Source: Dentipellis sp. KUC8613
Lineage: Eukaryota > Basidiomycota > Agaricomycetes > Russulales > Hericiaceae
Length of the DNA: 64,000 nt
NCBI GenBank assembly: GCA_002286715.1
Contig: NSJX01000004.1
Location: 818,253-882,252, forward strand
Reading direction: 5' to 3'
Part shown: positions 21,020 to 32,939 of the stretch, piece after piece
How the letters are laid out: each line of letters opens with the position of its first letter
Position numbering within the stretch: the stretch's first letter is position 1
Translations under genes and position numbers: made by a program
Notes under the pieces: generated by a model
Databases searched by the model: none
Seen by the model: the letters and a program-made list of their open reading frames with translations, nothing else
Told to the model about the DNA's origin: nothing

Positions 21020-23527
21020 ATGGGTTTGATCTGGCTCAAACATCCCGTGCTGTGGCACTCGTCTCGTATGCCGAGCGGATACGACTATTCGAAGATGACG
21101 CCCGAGCAAGTCCAGCTTCTTCGTGCACGTTGGCACAATGTACGTTTCTCATACGCTGCACGAAGATAATCATGTTCATTTTGATGTGGTGTAGTGGTAC
21201 ACTGCAGATCTGGATTACTGCCATACGATAGTCGGGTTTCTATGCGCTGGCATCGGCACTATGGTTATTTTGCACCTGATCTCTCTTTATCGCGGTCGAG
21301 CGAATATGCGTCGGTACGTCCCTTTCCTGATCTATCAACTCATAGCGTTTATCGCTGATTTCTATTTCTGCAGCGCAAGTCTTACGCCTCAATTCGCAGG
21401 AGCTGTAGATAGATTCACTGCGGCATTCCGTTATGTGACTTCTGCTCAGTTTCGCTTCAAGCCTCTCGGCTATTATTCCCCTCCTCTGGGCTCGGTTCTG
21501 GGTGTTGGCAGCATATTCATATTTGTCATGTGTACGAACATCTCCCCCTCCCCCCACTTGCAGCTCGTTCTCATGCAGTGATTCGTACAGCACTGCTTCT
21601 CGCCGTTCGTCCATACTATTGGCCTAATGACGCGATGGGACATAGTCCCCCATTGGCAACCAGGTCTGGATGGATTTCGGTTGCAATAATGCCGTTCATG
21701 ATGTACGTTATACTCCCATTCGCATAGCATGATAATTCTCTCTCTGATTCAAGCATTCTAGCGCCTTTGCTACGAAAATCAATTTCGTCGGTATCCTGAC
21801 CGGCAGCTCGCATGAAAAGCTCCAAGTTTATCACCGCTGGACGGCTCTCTTTATGTGTATGTATGCGATGCGGGGTCCATCGCCTAAATGCTGACATTTC
21901 AGCGACAGACATTACGTCTTTGACACATACCTTCCCATTTATTGTCAATAATATCAGAATGGGAACGATGACAGCATCTTACAAGACGTCGTCTTTTTAC
22001 TGGACTGGTATCGCTGCTCTCGTACCCCAGGTATGCATCCCATAACTTCAGTGACGAGACTTGTCTCAATGAACCCATCATCACAGACCTATCTTATATT
22101 CTTGTCCTGGGGGATAATCAGAAACCGTTACTACGAAATGTTTAAAAAGATACACTTCATGTAAGCATCCTTACACAAGTAATTTCGTATCTTCATTGAT
22201 GACCATGCCAGTGCCTCCGGTATTTTTATGGCTGCGCTCTTTATTCACTGCAACTTCCGCCTCACCTCCTGGTAAGCACGTTCTCCAATACAAACTCCCC
22301 GCACACACTGATGATCTGGTATAGGGACTACTTCTGGGCAACTCTGGCCATTTACGGTTCCTCGTGGCTTCTGCAAGTTCTCCGCACTCTCTTCATCAGC
22401 GCATTCGGCCTCCGATCCTCGATCCACCAGCTCTCAGATCCTGACATGGTAAAGGTCACGATCGAGGCTCCGCTGCGCTTCAAATGGAAGCCCGGACAGC
22501 ACGTATTCCTGCGCTTCCTCACCGCCCCAGGCTTGCACCCGCTCAGCACGCACCCGTTCACCATCTCAAACATCCCTTCTGAGGGAATGGCGGGAAAGCA
22601 GGAAGTCGAGGTGGTTTTCCGTGTCCACGGTGGCATCACTAAAGCGTTGCAGAAGATGGCCATGGACAAGGCTACTAGCCGCGTCTTCCTGGACGGGCCG
22701 TATGGTGGCTTGCCTGTGTCATTACGCGGGTATGACAGGGTGTACCTACTATCTGGTGGAAGCGGTAAGTACTAGGGCTCGCATGCCGCGGCCATTCATG
22801 CGTATTGAGCCATCCTCGTGATTCAACTCAGGTGCATCATTCACGCTTCCGCTCCTCATGGATCTCGCGAAGGGATTGAGAGGCGGAATCAAATGCAGTC
22901 ACATCAACTTCATTCTTGCCGTCCGTCACCTAGGTTTGCGCAGTCTACTCTTGTCCCGGGACTCGAAGCTCACATCTGGCTCAGACTCCCGTAGTTGGAT
23001 GGACTCCGAACTTGCGCTCGCAACCAAGCTCGCAGAGGAAGCAGGTGCTACTCTCGCAGTTGATTTCTACGTCACCGGCGAGGACGTGGCAGGCACGCAG
23101 CCGGAGGCTGGTTCAGACAAAAATGCGGACGGCAAGTCCGTCTCGGAAAGCATGAGGGAGGCCAAGTCCATCGACAGCGTGAAGAAGACCGAGGGCATCG
23201 AGTTTGCCACGCATGCTGGTCGTCCAAACTTGCCAGAAATCATCACGAAGGCGTGTGCGTCTGAGCTCGGGGGCCGTCTTGCAGTCGCAGGTGCGTCCTC
23301 GCAGCTTTGACATTCCAGTCTTGCTGATCCGACCCTCTATCGCAGCCTGCGGCCCGCAATCGTTCATCTACGATATCCGCAACGCTGTCGCTCAGTGCGA
23401 GCTTGATATCGCAGATGGGTACGGCAGATGTCAGGAAGTCTACTTGCATACGGAGGCCTACGAGTTCGTATTGCACTTAGTCTGTGTTATAAATTCCAAG
23501 CTAACTGATGTTGTTTCTAGCTGGTAA
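21020..23527 (+). CDS. Ferric/cupric reductase (FRE, NADPH oxidase-like superfamily)
   Basis: Twelve exons (21020-21139, 21195-21313, 21374-21531, 21564-21702, 21762-21856, 21903-22030, 22087-22160, 22212-22271, 22325-22764, 22832-23290, 23346-23463, 23521-23527) give 638 aa. The N-terminal half is a multi-pass heme membrane domain; paired histidines lie in SSHEKLQVYHRW, LTHTFPF, KIHF and FIHC. The FAD-binding motif is HPFTISN, preceded by KWKPGQHVFLRF. NADPH-binding elements are LLSGGSGAS and the C-terminal CGPQSF, and the chain ends YDW. The protein reduces Fe(III) and Cu(II) at the cell surface, supplying Cu(I) to Ctr transporters. The last coding exon is only 7 nt (codes the end of Asp plus Trp-stop). 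No signal peptide is evident, so the start could lie in a missed upstream exon. A CTR gene is its divergent neighbour. Confidence 0.93.
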
Positions 23528-23912
23528 CCGTATACTATGACTTGGTCGTGTACCTTACGCGTGCTGAAAAAGAAATGATAACACCGCTCGTATTTCTTCT
23601 TTGATCCAAGTGTGAAACCACGAGAACAAAGCGCTGAGCGCGAGCGGCGCCTTTGTCTTAACCACTTTTTGCCGTGGAATGTACACACTATCCATATCAC
23701 TAGGGGTTTGAGGGTTTCAAGCTTCAGCATCAGCTCCAAGTAGATGAACGTTGTGTTATCTTAGAATCACCCGCGGGGAGGGATTGGCAAAATGCCGTAG
23801 CTCAGGCGTGAGCTACCATGACTCTTTGTCTTGTCATCGTGCAGAGAAAAGAGGGAAAACAAATACAAAATAACGAGCTCGCAATAACCAAGCGCACGCA
23901 GCATTAGGCGCA
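23528..23912. other. Convergent 3' flanks
   Basis: The ferric reductase and the RBM26/27-like gene converge over 385 bp. No coding signal or repeat recognised. Confidence 0.45.
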
Positions 23913-26675
23913 TCACAGCATGCCGAAACCATCCTCATCACCATCGGCACCCCACCCACTGACAACAGGTTCCTCTTCCCCAGCGTGTACATCACGAGAC
24001 TCGGCTGATGCAGGGTGTTCCTCCAGCCCTCCGTCGGCACCTGCCTTAGCTATAGCAGGCTTTGCAACGGGAGGATGTGCAGACGCGGTGCCGGTGTACC
24101 ATGAGATCTGCTTGTGGCCAGCAACCGGAATATGCGGCCCTTTCGCGAGACCCTGCACCAAGATGTCAACCACAAGCATATCGGATGAGGTCGAAAAGGA
24201 CATACCTGTTCTGCGGCAGCACGCGTCCGGAAGGTGACAACGACGTCGCCGCCTTCGAGCGTCTCCACAGATTCCATCTGACCACCGGGCTCGTACCAGT
24301 CGCGCACAGCCTGCACAGCGTCGGGGCTGACGTCCTTGACGAGCAGCTTCTTCGGCCGGTTGTCGAGCTTCATGCTTCCGCGCGGAGGACCGCCGCGCAT
24401 CGCGCCACGGAAGTAACCACGAGATCCTCGTCCACGTCCTCTATACGGACGATAAGACGTAGAGCCGTATTGCGGTTCTGCGTTGGCGTCGATGCCCAAA
24501 CTCGCAGCCTGTATCCAACATGAAACGTTAGTATCCAAAGAGACAGCGTGAATCTCGACGGCACGAACCTCGGCCTTCAGCTTCTCCAGCTTGGCCTTGA
24601 GAGCCTCAGTGCTGTCCTCCTCGCCCTCTACTACTGCCGCATGCATTTCGAGCTCCTTGTCCAACCGCTCCCGCTCCTTCTGCTCGTGCTCCTCCGCCTT
24701 CGGCGTCGAACTTGCACGTCGCTGCGCAGGCACCGGGGTGGTAGCCCGAGGTGTAGACGGTGAGGCTGCAGGCGCCTTCATCTCCTCGCCCAATTTCCGC
24801 AAGCGTGCCAAGATCGTCTTTTTCTCCTCCGGACTCGCAGTGCTGAGCTTCTCCATGAGCGACTTTTGCTCTGCAATCTGCTGCTCCAACAGCTGCTGCT
24901 TTGCCGCAAGCGCGGATTTCGTCGCATTCGCCGCGGGGGTCGACGATTTCCGCTGGTGCGCAGGAGTCGACGGGGCGGGCGACGCCGCGTGCTCTCCCTG
25001 CGCAGATGCCGCCGCGGCGTTTTCTCTCGCCGAGATGTTCGCCACGAGCGGCGCCGACGCCGCCAGCATCCTCTGGCCCACCTGCCCGTGCCCCTCCATC
25101 GGCCGATGCCAGAACACCTTCACGAACCGATTCCCAAAGACCGCCTCCTCCGATTTCCACGCTGCATGCGCCGCCTCGTGCGTCTCGAAGCTGACGAGCG
25201 CCTTCGCGCTGCCCGCGTCGATCGCGACGTTTGTGACCGTGCCGAACTGCTTGAACCACCCGTTCACCGAGTCGAGCGACAGCCGGTCCTCCGGGATCTT
25301 CTCGACGACGAGCGTCTTGTCGTTCCGTCGCTCCGGCCGGAAGCGCTGCACCTCGCCGCCAAAGTACCCGGGTCGTGGACCGGGGGCCCCGCGGCCGCGC
25401 ATAGGGCGCATGCCACGCTGGGGATATGAATGTTGTTGGTGGTGGCCCCCCGATGCCGCTGCGGAGTCGACGTCCATGGGCGTTGAAGATGGTGTGGGCC
25501 CGGCGCCCTGTCCTGAGGGACCATCGCCGTTGGGGCCGACATGTCCAGGAGTTCTGTGACCATTGACCGGGGCCTTTTCGCCCTCTTTCGGTTCTTGTGG
25601 TGTCAGGTCCTGGATGACGGGGAGCTCGCCTGGTCTGTCCCCATTTTCGATTCTTCCTCTCGCAAGCATAGGTGCCCGCGGCGGTTGACGCGGACCGACG
25701 CCCATTCCACCCTGTGGTCGCATGTCTAGCCGCGCTTCATGTGGGTTGTAGGGCGCAGAATCGCTTGGACCACCGCCATTCATGCCGGCGAAGGGCATGC
25801 CATTCTGGAACATCGGCATAAACATGTTGCCCTGCATCTGCTGCGAATTCATGGGGAACATCTGGTTCGGGACGAAAGCGTCCTCGCCGTGGCTGAACTT
25901 GCAGAAGGCGCCTCGTGCGCAGTAGCCATTATCTAGCACATGTGTCAGTGGAAAGCGATGCAACGAGGATCGGTGGGACGCACTGTGGTAGTCCCGACAT
26001 ATCCCCCGCTTCTGCTCTTGTCGGTAACCCATGCCGTTCATGCCTCCGCCCATGACCATCCCCCCATCCATAACATCGCCCCTCGCTCTCGGCCTCGGAC
26101 CTCTACCATCCCACGCGCCATTTCCCCACCGCTCGTTGCTTAGTCGGGGGCCTTTCGGAGGCCTTCCGTCCTGGTCATCGTAATCAGGTCCCCGTTTCCT
26201 ACTACGGTCGGGCGACACGGAATTGGAGAGGCCGAGAAGGGCGTCTAATGGAATTGGGATGCCATTGTCAACGGTTTGGATGGGCTGAGCCTGTGTATGT
26301 GAGGGGGTGGCGGGTGGCGACGACGTGCCGTAGGGGAGGTAGGATTTTGTGCGGAGTGCGGTGAAAAGGGTGTCGATAAACGGAGGGCCCTCTGTATACG
26401 TGCATGAGCAGGAGACGCGATACGTTATGTCTACGACGCACCTTTTTCGAGAAACTCCTCGAGTTGAGATACGAGCTCCTTCCTGAGCTCGTTTTCTGGC
26501 GCATTATGCTTGAGCAGAGCGAGGATGTAGTCGGCAAGGGCGTCGGGGTCGGCATCGCATCTTGAAACAAAGCATAAGTAGACGCATATATGCTGAGAAA
26601 GCAGACATACATTGGTTCTAATGTCCTTGTAAGCCATGGCTTGAGGCTGTCTGCGGTAGAAGGGTCAAAAATCAT
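23913..26675 (-). CDS. RBM26/27-like CCCH zinc-finger RNA-binding protein
   Basis: Six exons (26675-26611, 26560-26442, 26391-25984, 25932-24569, 24508-24206, 24152-23913) give 832 aa. The N-terminus (MIFDPSTADSLKPWLTRTLEP, DADPDALADYILALLKHN) is the PWI-like domain of the RBM26/27 family. A CCCH finger follows (CRDYHNNGYCARGAFCKFSH, spacing 8-5-3), then an RRM (KTLVVEKIPEDRLSLDSVNG to VKVFWHRP), a long coiled coil (LEQQIAEQKSLMEKL) and a second RRM-like fold (KKLLVKDVSPDAVQAVRDWY). Human RBM26/27 and fission-yeast Rmn1 belong to nuclear exosome-targeting assemblies (PAXT, MTREC/NURS); this role is assigned by homology. The CCCH motif is split by intron 3 and only appears after splicing. RGG-like and Met/Gly-rich linkers suggest RNA granule behaviour. 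Confidence 0.92.
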
Positions 26676-26919
26676 GGAGTAGAGAGAGCGTTGAGCAAGA
26701 CGTGTGCCGGTGCTGCTCAAGCCTCTTTTCCGCTGTGACATCCTCCGCGTCACATGATGAGTCAGCAAAAGATGCTGCAAGGACTTCAAACAACTTCCAG
26801 TCTACACAGGTAACACAGCCAAAGATACAGCAGCTACATACGGCATAATTATAGGCTAAGGCAACGCGAAACACAAGTACAGTCCCCATCCAATGATACT
26901 TCCTTCTTCTCCTTCCAAA

Positions 26920-27745
26920 TTACAGCTTGAATTCGCTCTTCGGGTACTTCGTATCCCCAATCGCCGCCTCGTCCACAAACCACAGCAGCTGTCCGGGTGC
27001 AGGCCGCACGCGTGCAGCGGGCAGCCCCTCCTCTGGCCGATCCAGAATGTTCGCGATGACCTCCTTCTTGCTCTCTCCTGTAACGACGAACACGACGCGC
27101 GAGGCGTGATTGATGACGGGGAACGTGAATGTGATGCGCTTGGCCGGCGGCTTGGGGCTGTCGTCGATCTCTGCGACCCAGCGGTCGTCCTCGCTGAGCA
27201 GGGGGTGGCCGGGGAACAGCGACCCGGTGTGCCCATCAGGGCCGATGCCCAGGAGGATGAGGTCGAAGATGGGGAAGCGCGCGGAGTCCTTCTGCGCGAA
27301 TTCGCGGATCAGCGCCTTTTCGTAGTCGTCCGAAAGCTCCTCGAGGTCGTGGAGGAGTGTCGGGTCTATCGTGTGCACCGTGGCCTTGAAATTGTGTATG
27401 TGCGAGTAAAGTGTGTCATGTGCGAGCTTGTGATTGGAGTCGGGGTGATCGAGGGGGACGACGCGCTCATCGGCGTAGAAGATGTGCCTGCCACAATCGC
27501 GTCGGTGAAGCTCACCATAACAAAGAAAGCAGGGCATACCACTTGTCCCACTTGATGCCTGGCTTATCGATGAGGGCGGTGAGGGTTTTTGGGAGCGAGC
27601 CGCCTGAGATAGCGACGGTGAATTTGCCGCGCTTCTCAATGGCCTCCTTCTGAGCTTTGAGGATGTACTCGGCCAGCCCTTCCGAGAGCTGTGCGACATC
27701 GGGAAAGACGTAGACCTTGGGTGGTGTAGGAGTACTGGTGGGCAT
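26920..27745 (-). CDS. 6-phosphogluconolactonase
   Basis: Two exons (27745-27540, 27487-26920) give 257 aa, the usual length of the family. Signature stretches are VAISGGSLPKTL, the YADERVVPLDHPDSN block and DLILLGIGPDGHTGSLFPGH, which hold the phosphate-binding and catalytic residues. WFVDEAA comes near the end. The enzyme hydrolyses 6-phosphoglucono-delta-lactone to 6-phosphogluconate, step two of the oxidative pentose phosphate pathway, in the cytosol. The gene for step three, 6-phosphogluconate dehydrogenase, lies 32 kb to the right in this window. The ATG at 27745 is the only plausible start, and the exon joint restores DKWHIFYADER. Confidence 0.96.
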
Positions 27746-28330
27746 GGTGAAGAGACGAACAACTTGAGAAGTTGGAGAGAAAAGGGCAAGAGTGGATATA
27801 CAGTCCGAGGCAATAGCGGTAATCGCGTTGCTGACATGACGTCAGCCTTTCCCCATGATTAGATCGACCTAACCAATTGCAACGCTGCCCGTTGTCCATC
27901 CAATAAATATTTACAAGTCAACCATCTGCGTAGGGAGAACGGTTTCAAACCATCTCAACGTGTCCACGACTGAAAACAAACGGCTGTCCAAACATTGGAG
28001 CAAGTCAAAACGTAGACTATATACAGCAAAAACCCCTGAAGCCAGAAGAAAGGATTAGGTTTGCATACGGTGAGGGTTGGATAGCAGGTAGCACGGAATG
28101 GAGCGCCGGGACAACTGTACGTCGCTGGACATTGGCCCAAATAATTATACTGTAAACAGGAGTCGCATACATATATCAACGTGGGTAGAGTAGTCGTCAC
28201 ATGGTTAAGTAAGTGTCATACATTCGGGATTGGCATCAGGCATGGGGAGAGCTCAGCTCGACGCAAAAAAGACGTTGTGAAAAGAAACATGAAGAAAAAG
28301 ACATACATTTACTGTTTGAGAGCCTTGAGA
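27746..28330. other. 6PGL promoter and downstream flank of next gene
   Basis: This 585-bp gap lies between two minus-strand genes. A Cys-rich open frame on minus at 28200-27955 has no ATG start and no clear partner exon, so I leave it uncalled. No repeat or RNA gene seen. Confidence 0.4.
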
Positions 28331-29827
28331 CTAGGCTTTACCCATGCCCGCTGCTGCCGGAGCAGGGGCTGGAGGCGGCACAGGCGACGAGCCAGGGCTA
28401 GCGTTAACGCCGACACCCATGAGGGCTTCCAGCCGTTCTTCTAATCCCTGCCCGAGACCTTCCCTTTCCCACTCACCCCCGACGTCGTCAACAAACAAGC
28501 TGCCTCTGTTTCCACCACCCTCGGATGCATACCAGCTGTTGCGGCCTCCACTGGCAGCACCTTCGTGCAAGCTGCCGGTCGCTGAACCGGGGAAATGTTG
28601 TTGATGCTGCGGGATGCCCAAAACGGAAGGTAGGTGTGGTGGCGGATCGGAAGACGAAGCAGAGGTCGTAAGGCTTGACAGCGGGAGGGTGGAGCTCGGT
28701 GTCGAGCTGAGGATGTCGGTGTATGACATGAAGGAGAGGCGGTGGGTCGCGGTGCGCGGGGAAGGCGGGTTCGTACTCGTCGTTGAGCTCAGCGCCGCTG
28801 AAGTCAAAGGAGACATGGAGCCGGTGGAGATATGCAACGGATCAGGGGTGGGCGCATTCTCACGCGTGGTGGTGGTAGGGGAAGACTCGGGAGATTCGGT
28901 TGCGGAGAATGAAGAGGTAGTGGGCGTCGATGAAACATAAGCGCCAGGAAGCTGTGGTCCGGTACTCGTGGTGCTCGTGGTTGCGGCAGACGCGGTGCTC
29001 GGTGGCAAAGGTTGCGTTTGAACGGTCGGGCGCTGCACAGGGCCACTGGAAGGCGAACCGGATGCCATTGGCAAGGGAACAGACAGGCTGGGGCTAGGGC
29101 TGGGTATCTTGCTCAGGGGGCCAGAACCAGCTGTGCTGGCATTGGAACGCTGAACGCCCGTCGGACTGGGGCTTCTGCTGCTCACCCGAGAGAGCGAAAG
29201 CGGGCTGGACATGGGCGCGGGCGCGACGACGGAAATCGATTGATCTTCAGATGGGGAAGAGGTGGCCGTGAGTACAGCGGCAGCACTGTCGAGAACGGAA
29301 GGCACGGCCTGATCGAGCTGCTCGGTTACTTTTCCTCGAGGAATGCGATGCGGATTTGGATGTGGCTGAGATGGTGAAGGGGAGATGGGTTCGATGTCGC
29401 GCTCGAAGATGGCAGATGAAGACGAGTGGCTATAAAATGAATCAGAACGACAGGAAGAGGAAAAGACTGGGGATTTTGAAGTGCTGGATTATTCGAGGAA
29501 AAATATGCGACGCATAGTGCAAAAAGAGCACAGACAAGAGAAAAAAAAAGAGGGTTGAAGAAGAGAGTACTTACACAGATGTGGGTGATGAAGGGATGGA
29601 TGCAGGAGAAAGAGAGCCCATTCTATGACCGAGATGTTGGGATGCGCGGCTGGAGAGTCTATGCTCGCGATGGGGATCTTTCTGAGGCGTGAGTGCACCG
29701 CTGGAAGTGATGTGCCTCAGGTCGGCAGGGGGCGACGAAGGAGACACTGGAAGCGATGAAGGTCAACGAGAGAGGAGAAAAGAGGAGCGAAGGGATACGT
29801 ACGATGGGCAGAGGATGGGGAAGACAT
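28331..29827 (-). CDS. Ser/Thr/Pro-rich protein of unknown function
   Basis: I do not recognise a domain. Three exons (29827-29803, 29746-29575, 29429-28331) join in frame to 431 aa. The start is MSSPSSAH, then SPSSPPADLRHITSSGALTP, HRLSSRASQHLGHRMGSLSP, HSSSSAIFERDIEPISPSP and PRGKVTEQLDQAVPSVLDSA. Most of the protein is disordered Ser, Thr and Pro sequence. Islands that look conserved are LPGAYVSSTP, HRLSFMSYTDILSSTP, GRNSWYASEGG, RGSLFVDDVGGEWEREGL and GQGLEERLEALM at the end. Dense SP/TP sites suggest a phosphorylated regulatory or scaffold protein; that is inference. It shares a 163-bp divergent promoter with the peptidase gene to the right. Confidence 0.75.
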
Positions 29828-29990
29828 GATGTGGGGAGAGAGATGAGTGGGAAGATGGAGGAGAAGAGACCGAAGGAGAATGGTTGAGTTGACGCCCTGT
29901 GGCCATGGCTCCGACGGCTAGGCGCCGGCGAGATGAGCCGCCTGAGTCTGCCTCAACGCGCCCGCAGAACATGACATCATTCCGCAACTC

Positions 29991-31239
29991 ATGCGTCCTC
30001 TCCTCCTCCATCTCTCCAGGGCCTATGCCACCGTCCAGTCTCCCTTCATCATCCCCTCTGCTCCTCCAAAGCCCCCCCAGCCTGTCTTCCACCCGTCACT
30101 CATCGACAACCATGTCTTGCGCGCCCTCGCCTCCAAGTCGTCCCCGCCCCGCACATCCCTGTCCCATCTCATCCAGCAGTATCTAGACCGTTCTGGCCAT
30201 GTCCTCGAAGCGCAGCTGCCATACGAATCTACCCCGCCCGCTGCGAGACGCGTAGCTTTCGCGTCAAATGCGATCCAATCGGACGCGTCCTCTCCGGGCC
30301 TAGACAGAGGAATCTATTTGCTCGCGCATGCCGTGCACGAAGGCGACCGTCACAAGATTACTGTCTCCTCTAGCTTTGCGCTCAGCCCCACGGAAAATGA
30401 CAGCTCTCAATCTGTCATCGTCTCATGTGCGCATACCCTCGAAGAGGTCGGTGTATTCCGCACCCGCACGCCGATTTCTCCCTTGTAACGTCCCGCACCT
30501 ATCAGATCCGCCGGTCTCCCTTGCTTGCGCATGCTGCACCGACAGATTCCCCTTCTCACGCGTCTCCCGAATTGTCTGGTGCACGCTTGTCCGGCTCATT
30601 TCTCATCACACCACCCTCTGTGCCGTCAGACCCTCCTGCGGTCTCCCCTATAACCTCCGTGCTCTCCTCCCTCCACAAGTCTGACTTGCTTCTTCTCTCA
30701 ACCACTACACCCTCACCTCTCCGAACCCTTCCCGTGTCGCCATATCCGGCACAACCCGGCACCCGTGTCCGAGCACACTTTGTCTCACACAATGCTCCAA
30801 AGGAGATGGATGGATGGGAGCCTTGGATAAATGGCACATGGGCCAAATGGGAGACCGGAACTGTCCTAGGCTATCGAGACTTTGCGGGGCGTGAAGCCCA
30901 GGTTCGTTCACAGTCACATGAACAATTGCCGCATGTTCACAGACCGATTCGATAGCCTGGAACTTACGATGCTCTGTCGCATATGCTGTTCAAGCCTCCA
31001 CCTACGGCAGGATCGAGCGGCGGGCCTATCGTAGACGAAGAGACTGGCGCGGTTGTCGGTGTCATGCTTGGCACGAGAATGGACAACAGAGTAGAAGGCA
31101 TGCGTGGGTGGGGAGTTCCTGCAGAAGTCATTTTCGAGGTAAGTATAACGCGTCAGCATCAGGCCCATGCTCGGTCGATATTGACACTTGGTGGTCGCAG
31201 ATGTTCAGCTTACCAGGGTTGAAGCTGAAGAATAATTAA
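29991..31239 (+). CDS. Trypsin-fold serine peptidase-like protein, probably mitochondrial
   Basis: Exons 29991-30446, 30506-30901, 30956-31138 and 31201-31239 give 357 aa. The N-terminus (MRPLLLHLSRAYATVQSPF) resembles a mitochondrial presequence. Catalytic-triad candidates of a chymotrypsin-like fold are visible: His in VIVSCAHTLEE, Asp in HKSDLLLLS, and Ser in TAGSSGGPIVDEETG, followed by VVGVMLGT as in trypsin-like and HtrA-type peptidases. No PDZ domain follows, so it is not a full HtrA. The substrate is unknown. The last exon is only 13 codons (MFSLPGLKLKNN). I am confident of the fold call and less so of targeting. Confidence 0.8.
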
Positions 31240-32939
31240 TAAAGGGTCGTAGAAGTGTAACTATCACAAGTGTTATTTAGAGCAAGGATAACAAGCTTTA
31301 GGCTCGCGAGATTCAGAGAAGTGAGAGACGCTGAGGTGTCCGGGGTCTGTGTGGTGGGGCTCAACCAATGGCGAAATGTCGGACGGCAGAATTTGCTCAG
31401 GGTCCCGCGATTGAGATGCCGATTTCGCCGCGTCGTATAAAAAGCCTCACCGGCCTAAATGCCGCACGTCCTTCTCTTGCCCCCTCCCTCGACCCTGCTT
31501 TCTTCCCCCCATTCCCTCCCTTTTGCTCAGCCACTCCCGCCCACATCTCCTCCGCACGTCAGCGAAATTCTATAAGGGTTCTACCATTCAGCATCTGTGG
31601 ATATATCTCTTCTCGCTAACTGTCTCGTACAGATGGTCTACCTCGTACAACGTTCCTCTCCGTCTATCCGGCCCCAACCTCAATACGCATCTCGACATCG
31701 CCTTTGCCCCTCAGACCCTTGCGTTATATATATATCTACCTGACCGCCTCTAACAGTCGCAGTCTCTTCGCCGAGGAACGTCTTGCCACCACACCACAAC
31801 CCTCATCTTCAGTCATCATCGCTTCACCCCTATCCCCTCTCGTCGGCCCACGCAACCCTCTACCCTGTTTCTCACGTCCACTGCGGCCCGGTTCGGCTAT
31901 TGTCGGACGCCGTTCAGGGCGAGACCATGCTCGGCTGATCATGGATCGCGAAATGTGACAGCACCTCTCTGGCTCGGGAACGCGTGCGATGATGACTCGG
32001 GGACAGGGACGTCTACATTGAATGCTCCACTGCGTTCCACCCCTGGTTCGGGCATCGCGGCTGTCTTGGCGTCGTGTCGGCGGTGTACGGAGGGCGCTCG
32101 GACACCTGTTATGGTCGGGGATGGTACCTCTCTTCACGCGCTTGCTGGCTGTTGGTTGACGTGTTTTGTCCCCTGATCTCGGAAATAGGAAGGAATGTGA
32201 CTTTGCACGCTGGCTCGGGACCTTCTGGAACAGCAATCGCATGGAAATATGCCCTGTCGGTCTTGATAATGGTTCCCTGCTGGTGTAATTCAACTTCGGC
32301 TAGCGTCTGGAGTCGGACTGGTAGGCGTGCTATGCGCTCGGCTTCAGAAAATTACGTCGTAATCCAGGTAGACGAGCTCGGCGGCCATGCGACCCTGCTT
32401 TACTCGGGACTCGTCGTACCTTTGGTTTGCTCGGGACCCAGGCACTCTGGCCAAATCTCCAGGCTTCAGCTCCCCATCTCCCTTGATTCTCGGCACATGC
32501 GGGTTATTGCTTGGGCGAAAATGGCCGAAACGGCTTCATTCGCGCGTTCTATTTGCTTGCAGTTATGCTGCTCTTTCCTGCAGTTCTGCCCTAGTACGCC
32601 TCAGCGTTTCCTGTTAAATACACCACTTTGACCCTGTTTCTGCGCTGTGAGAGGCCTCCGGAGTTCTTCAGGTGCATCCATGGTCGATACAAATTTCCAA
32701 GTGAGTGGGGGTCGTATGTATAAGACAGGTTTGCGATTCGCCACAATCCAGAGCAAAGCACTCGGATGTGCATTCTCCGTGTCTTACAACAAGTCAATGC
32801 GCCGCAGCCACAGATGCGCGGCATACGTACCGACACGATGACGGGAATGCGTCTCATAGCTGGACAAAGCGTACGTCTATATATTGAAGTGTTTCGGTGC
32901 TGTCTCCCACTTAGCTCACGTTCCCCCCAACCTACCATA
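31240..32939. other. 1.7-kb stretch without a supportable gene; possible non-coding transcript
   Basis: A strong TATA box (TATAAAAAG) at 31436-31444 on plus is followed within 30 nt by a long C/T-rich tract (31465-31560), the usual look of a highly used fungal promoter and 5' leader. A branch-point-like CTAAC and TACAG acceptor at 31616-31632 suggest a spliced leader. Yet no frame downstream stays open with credible coding character, and the next solid ATG is at 32940. The motif CTCGGGA/CTCGGGG recurs at about 31975, 31997, 32213, 32404 and 32430. Either this is a long 5' region of the orphan gene or a non-coding RNA. Confidence 0.4.

Noticed and set aside
24591..25559. 322-codon open frame on plus opposite the RBM26/27-like gene
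   Set aside because: Antisense to conserved RRM and coiled-coil exons in GC-rich DNA; Ser/Ala/Cys composition typical of a shadow frame.
27955..28200. Cys-rich 81-codon frame on minus, reminiscent of a small secreted protein
   Set aside because: It begins at a non-ATG codon, lacks a signal peptide and has no partner exon; most likely flank of the neighbouring gene.
31985..31995. Box C/D snoRNA (GATGATGA as C box)
   Set aside because: No CTGA D box with flanking complementarity at the expected 60-100 nt distance.
31975..32440. Tandem repeat or heat-shock element array from CTCGGGA words
   Set aside because: Spacing is irregular and copies are short; kept only as an observation, not as a repeat feature.
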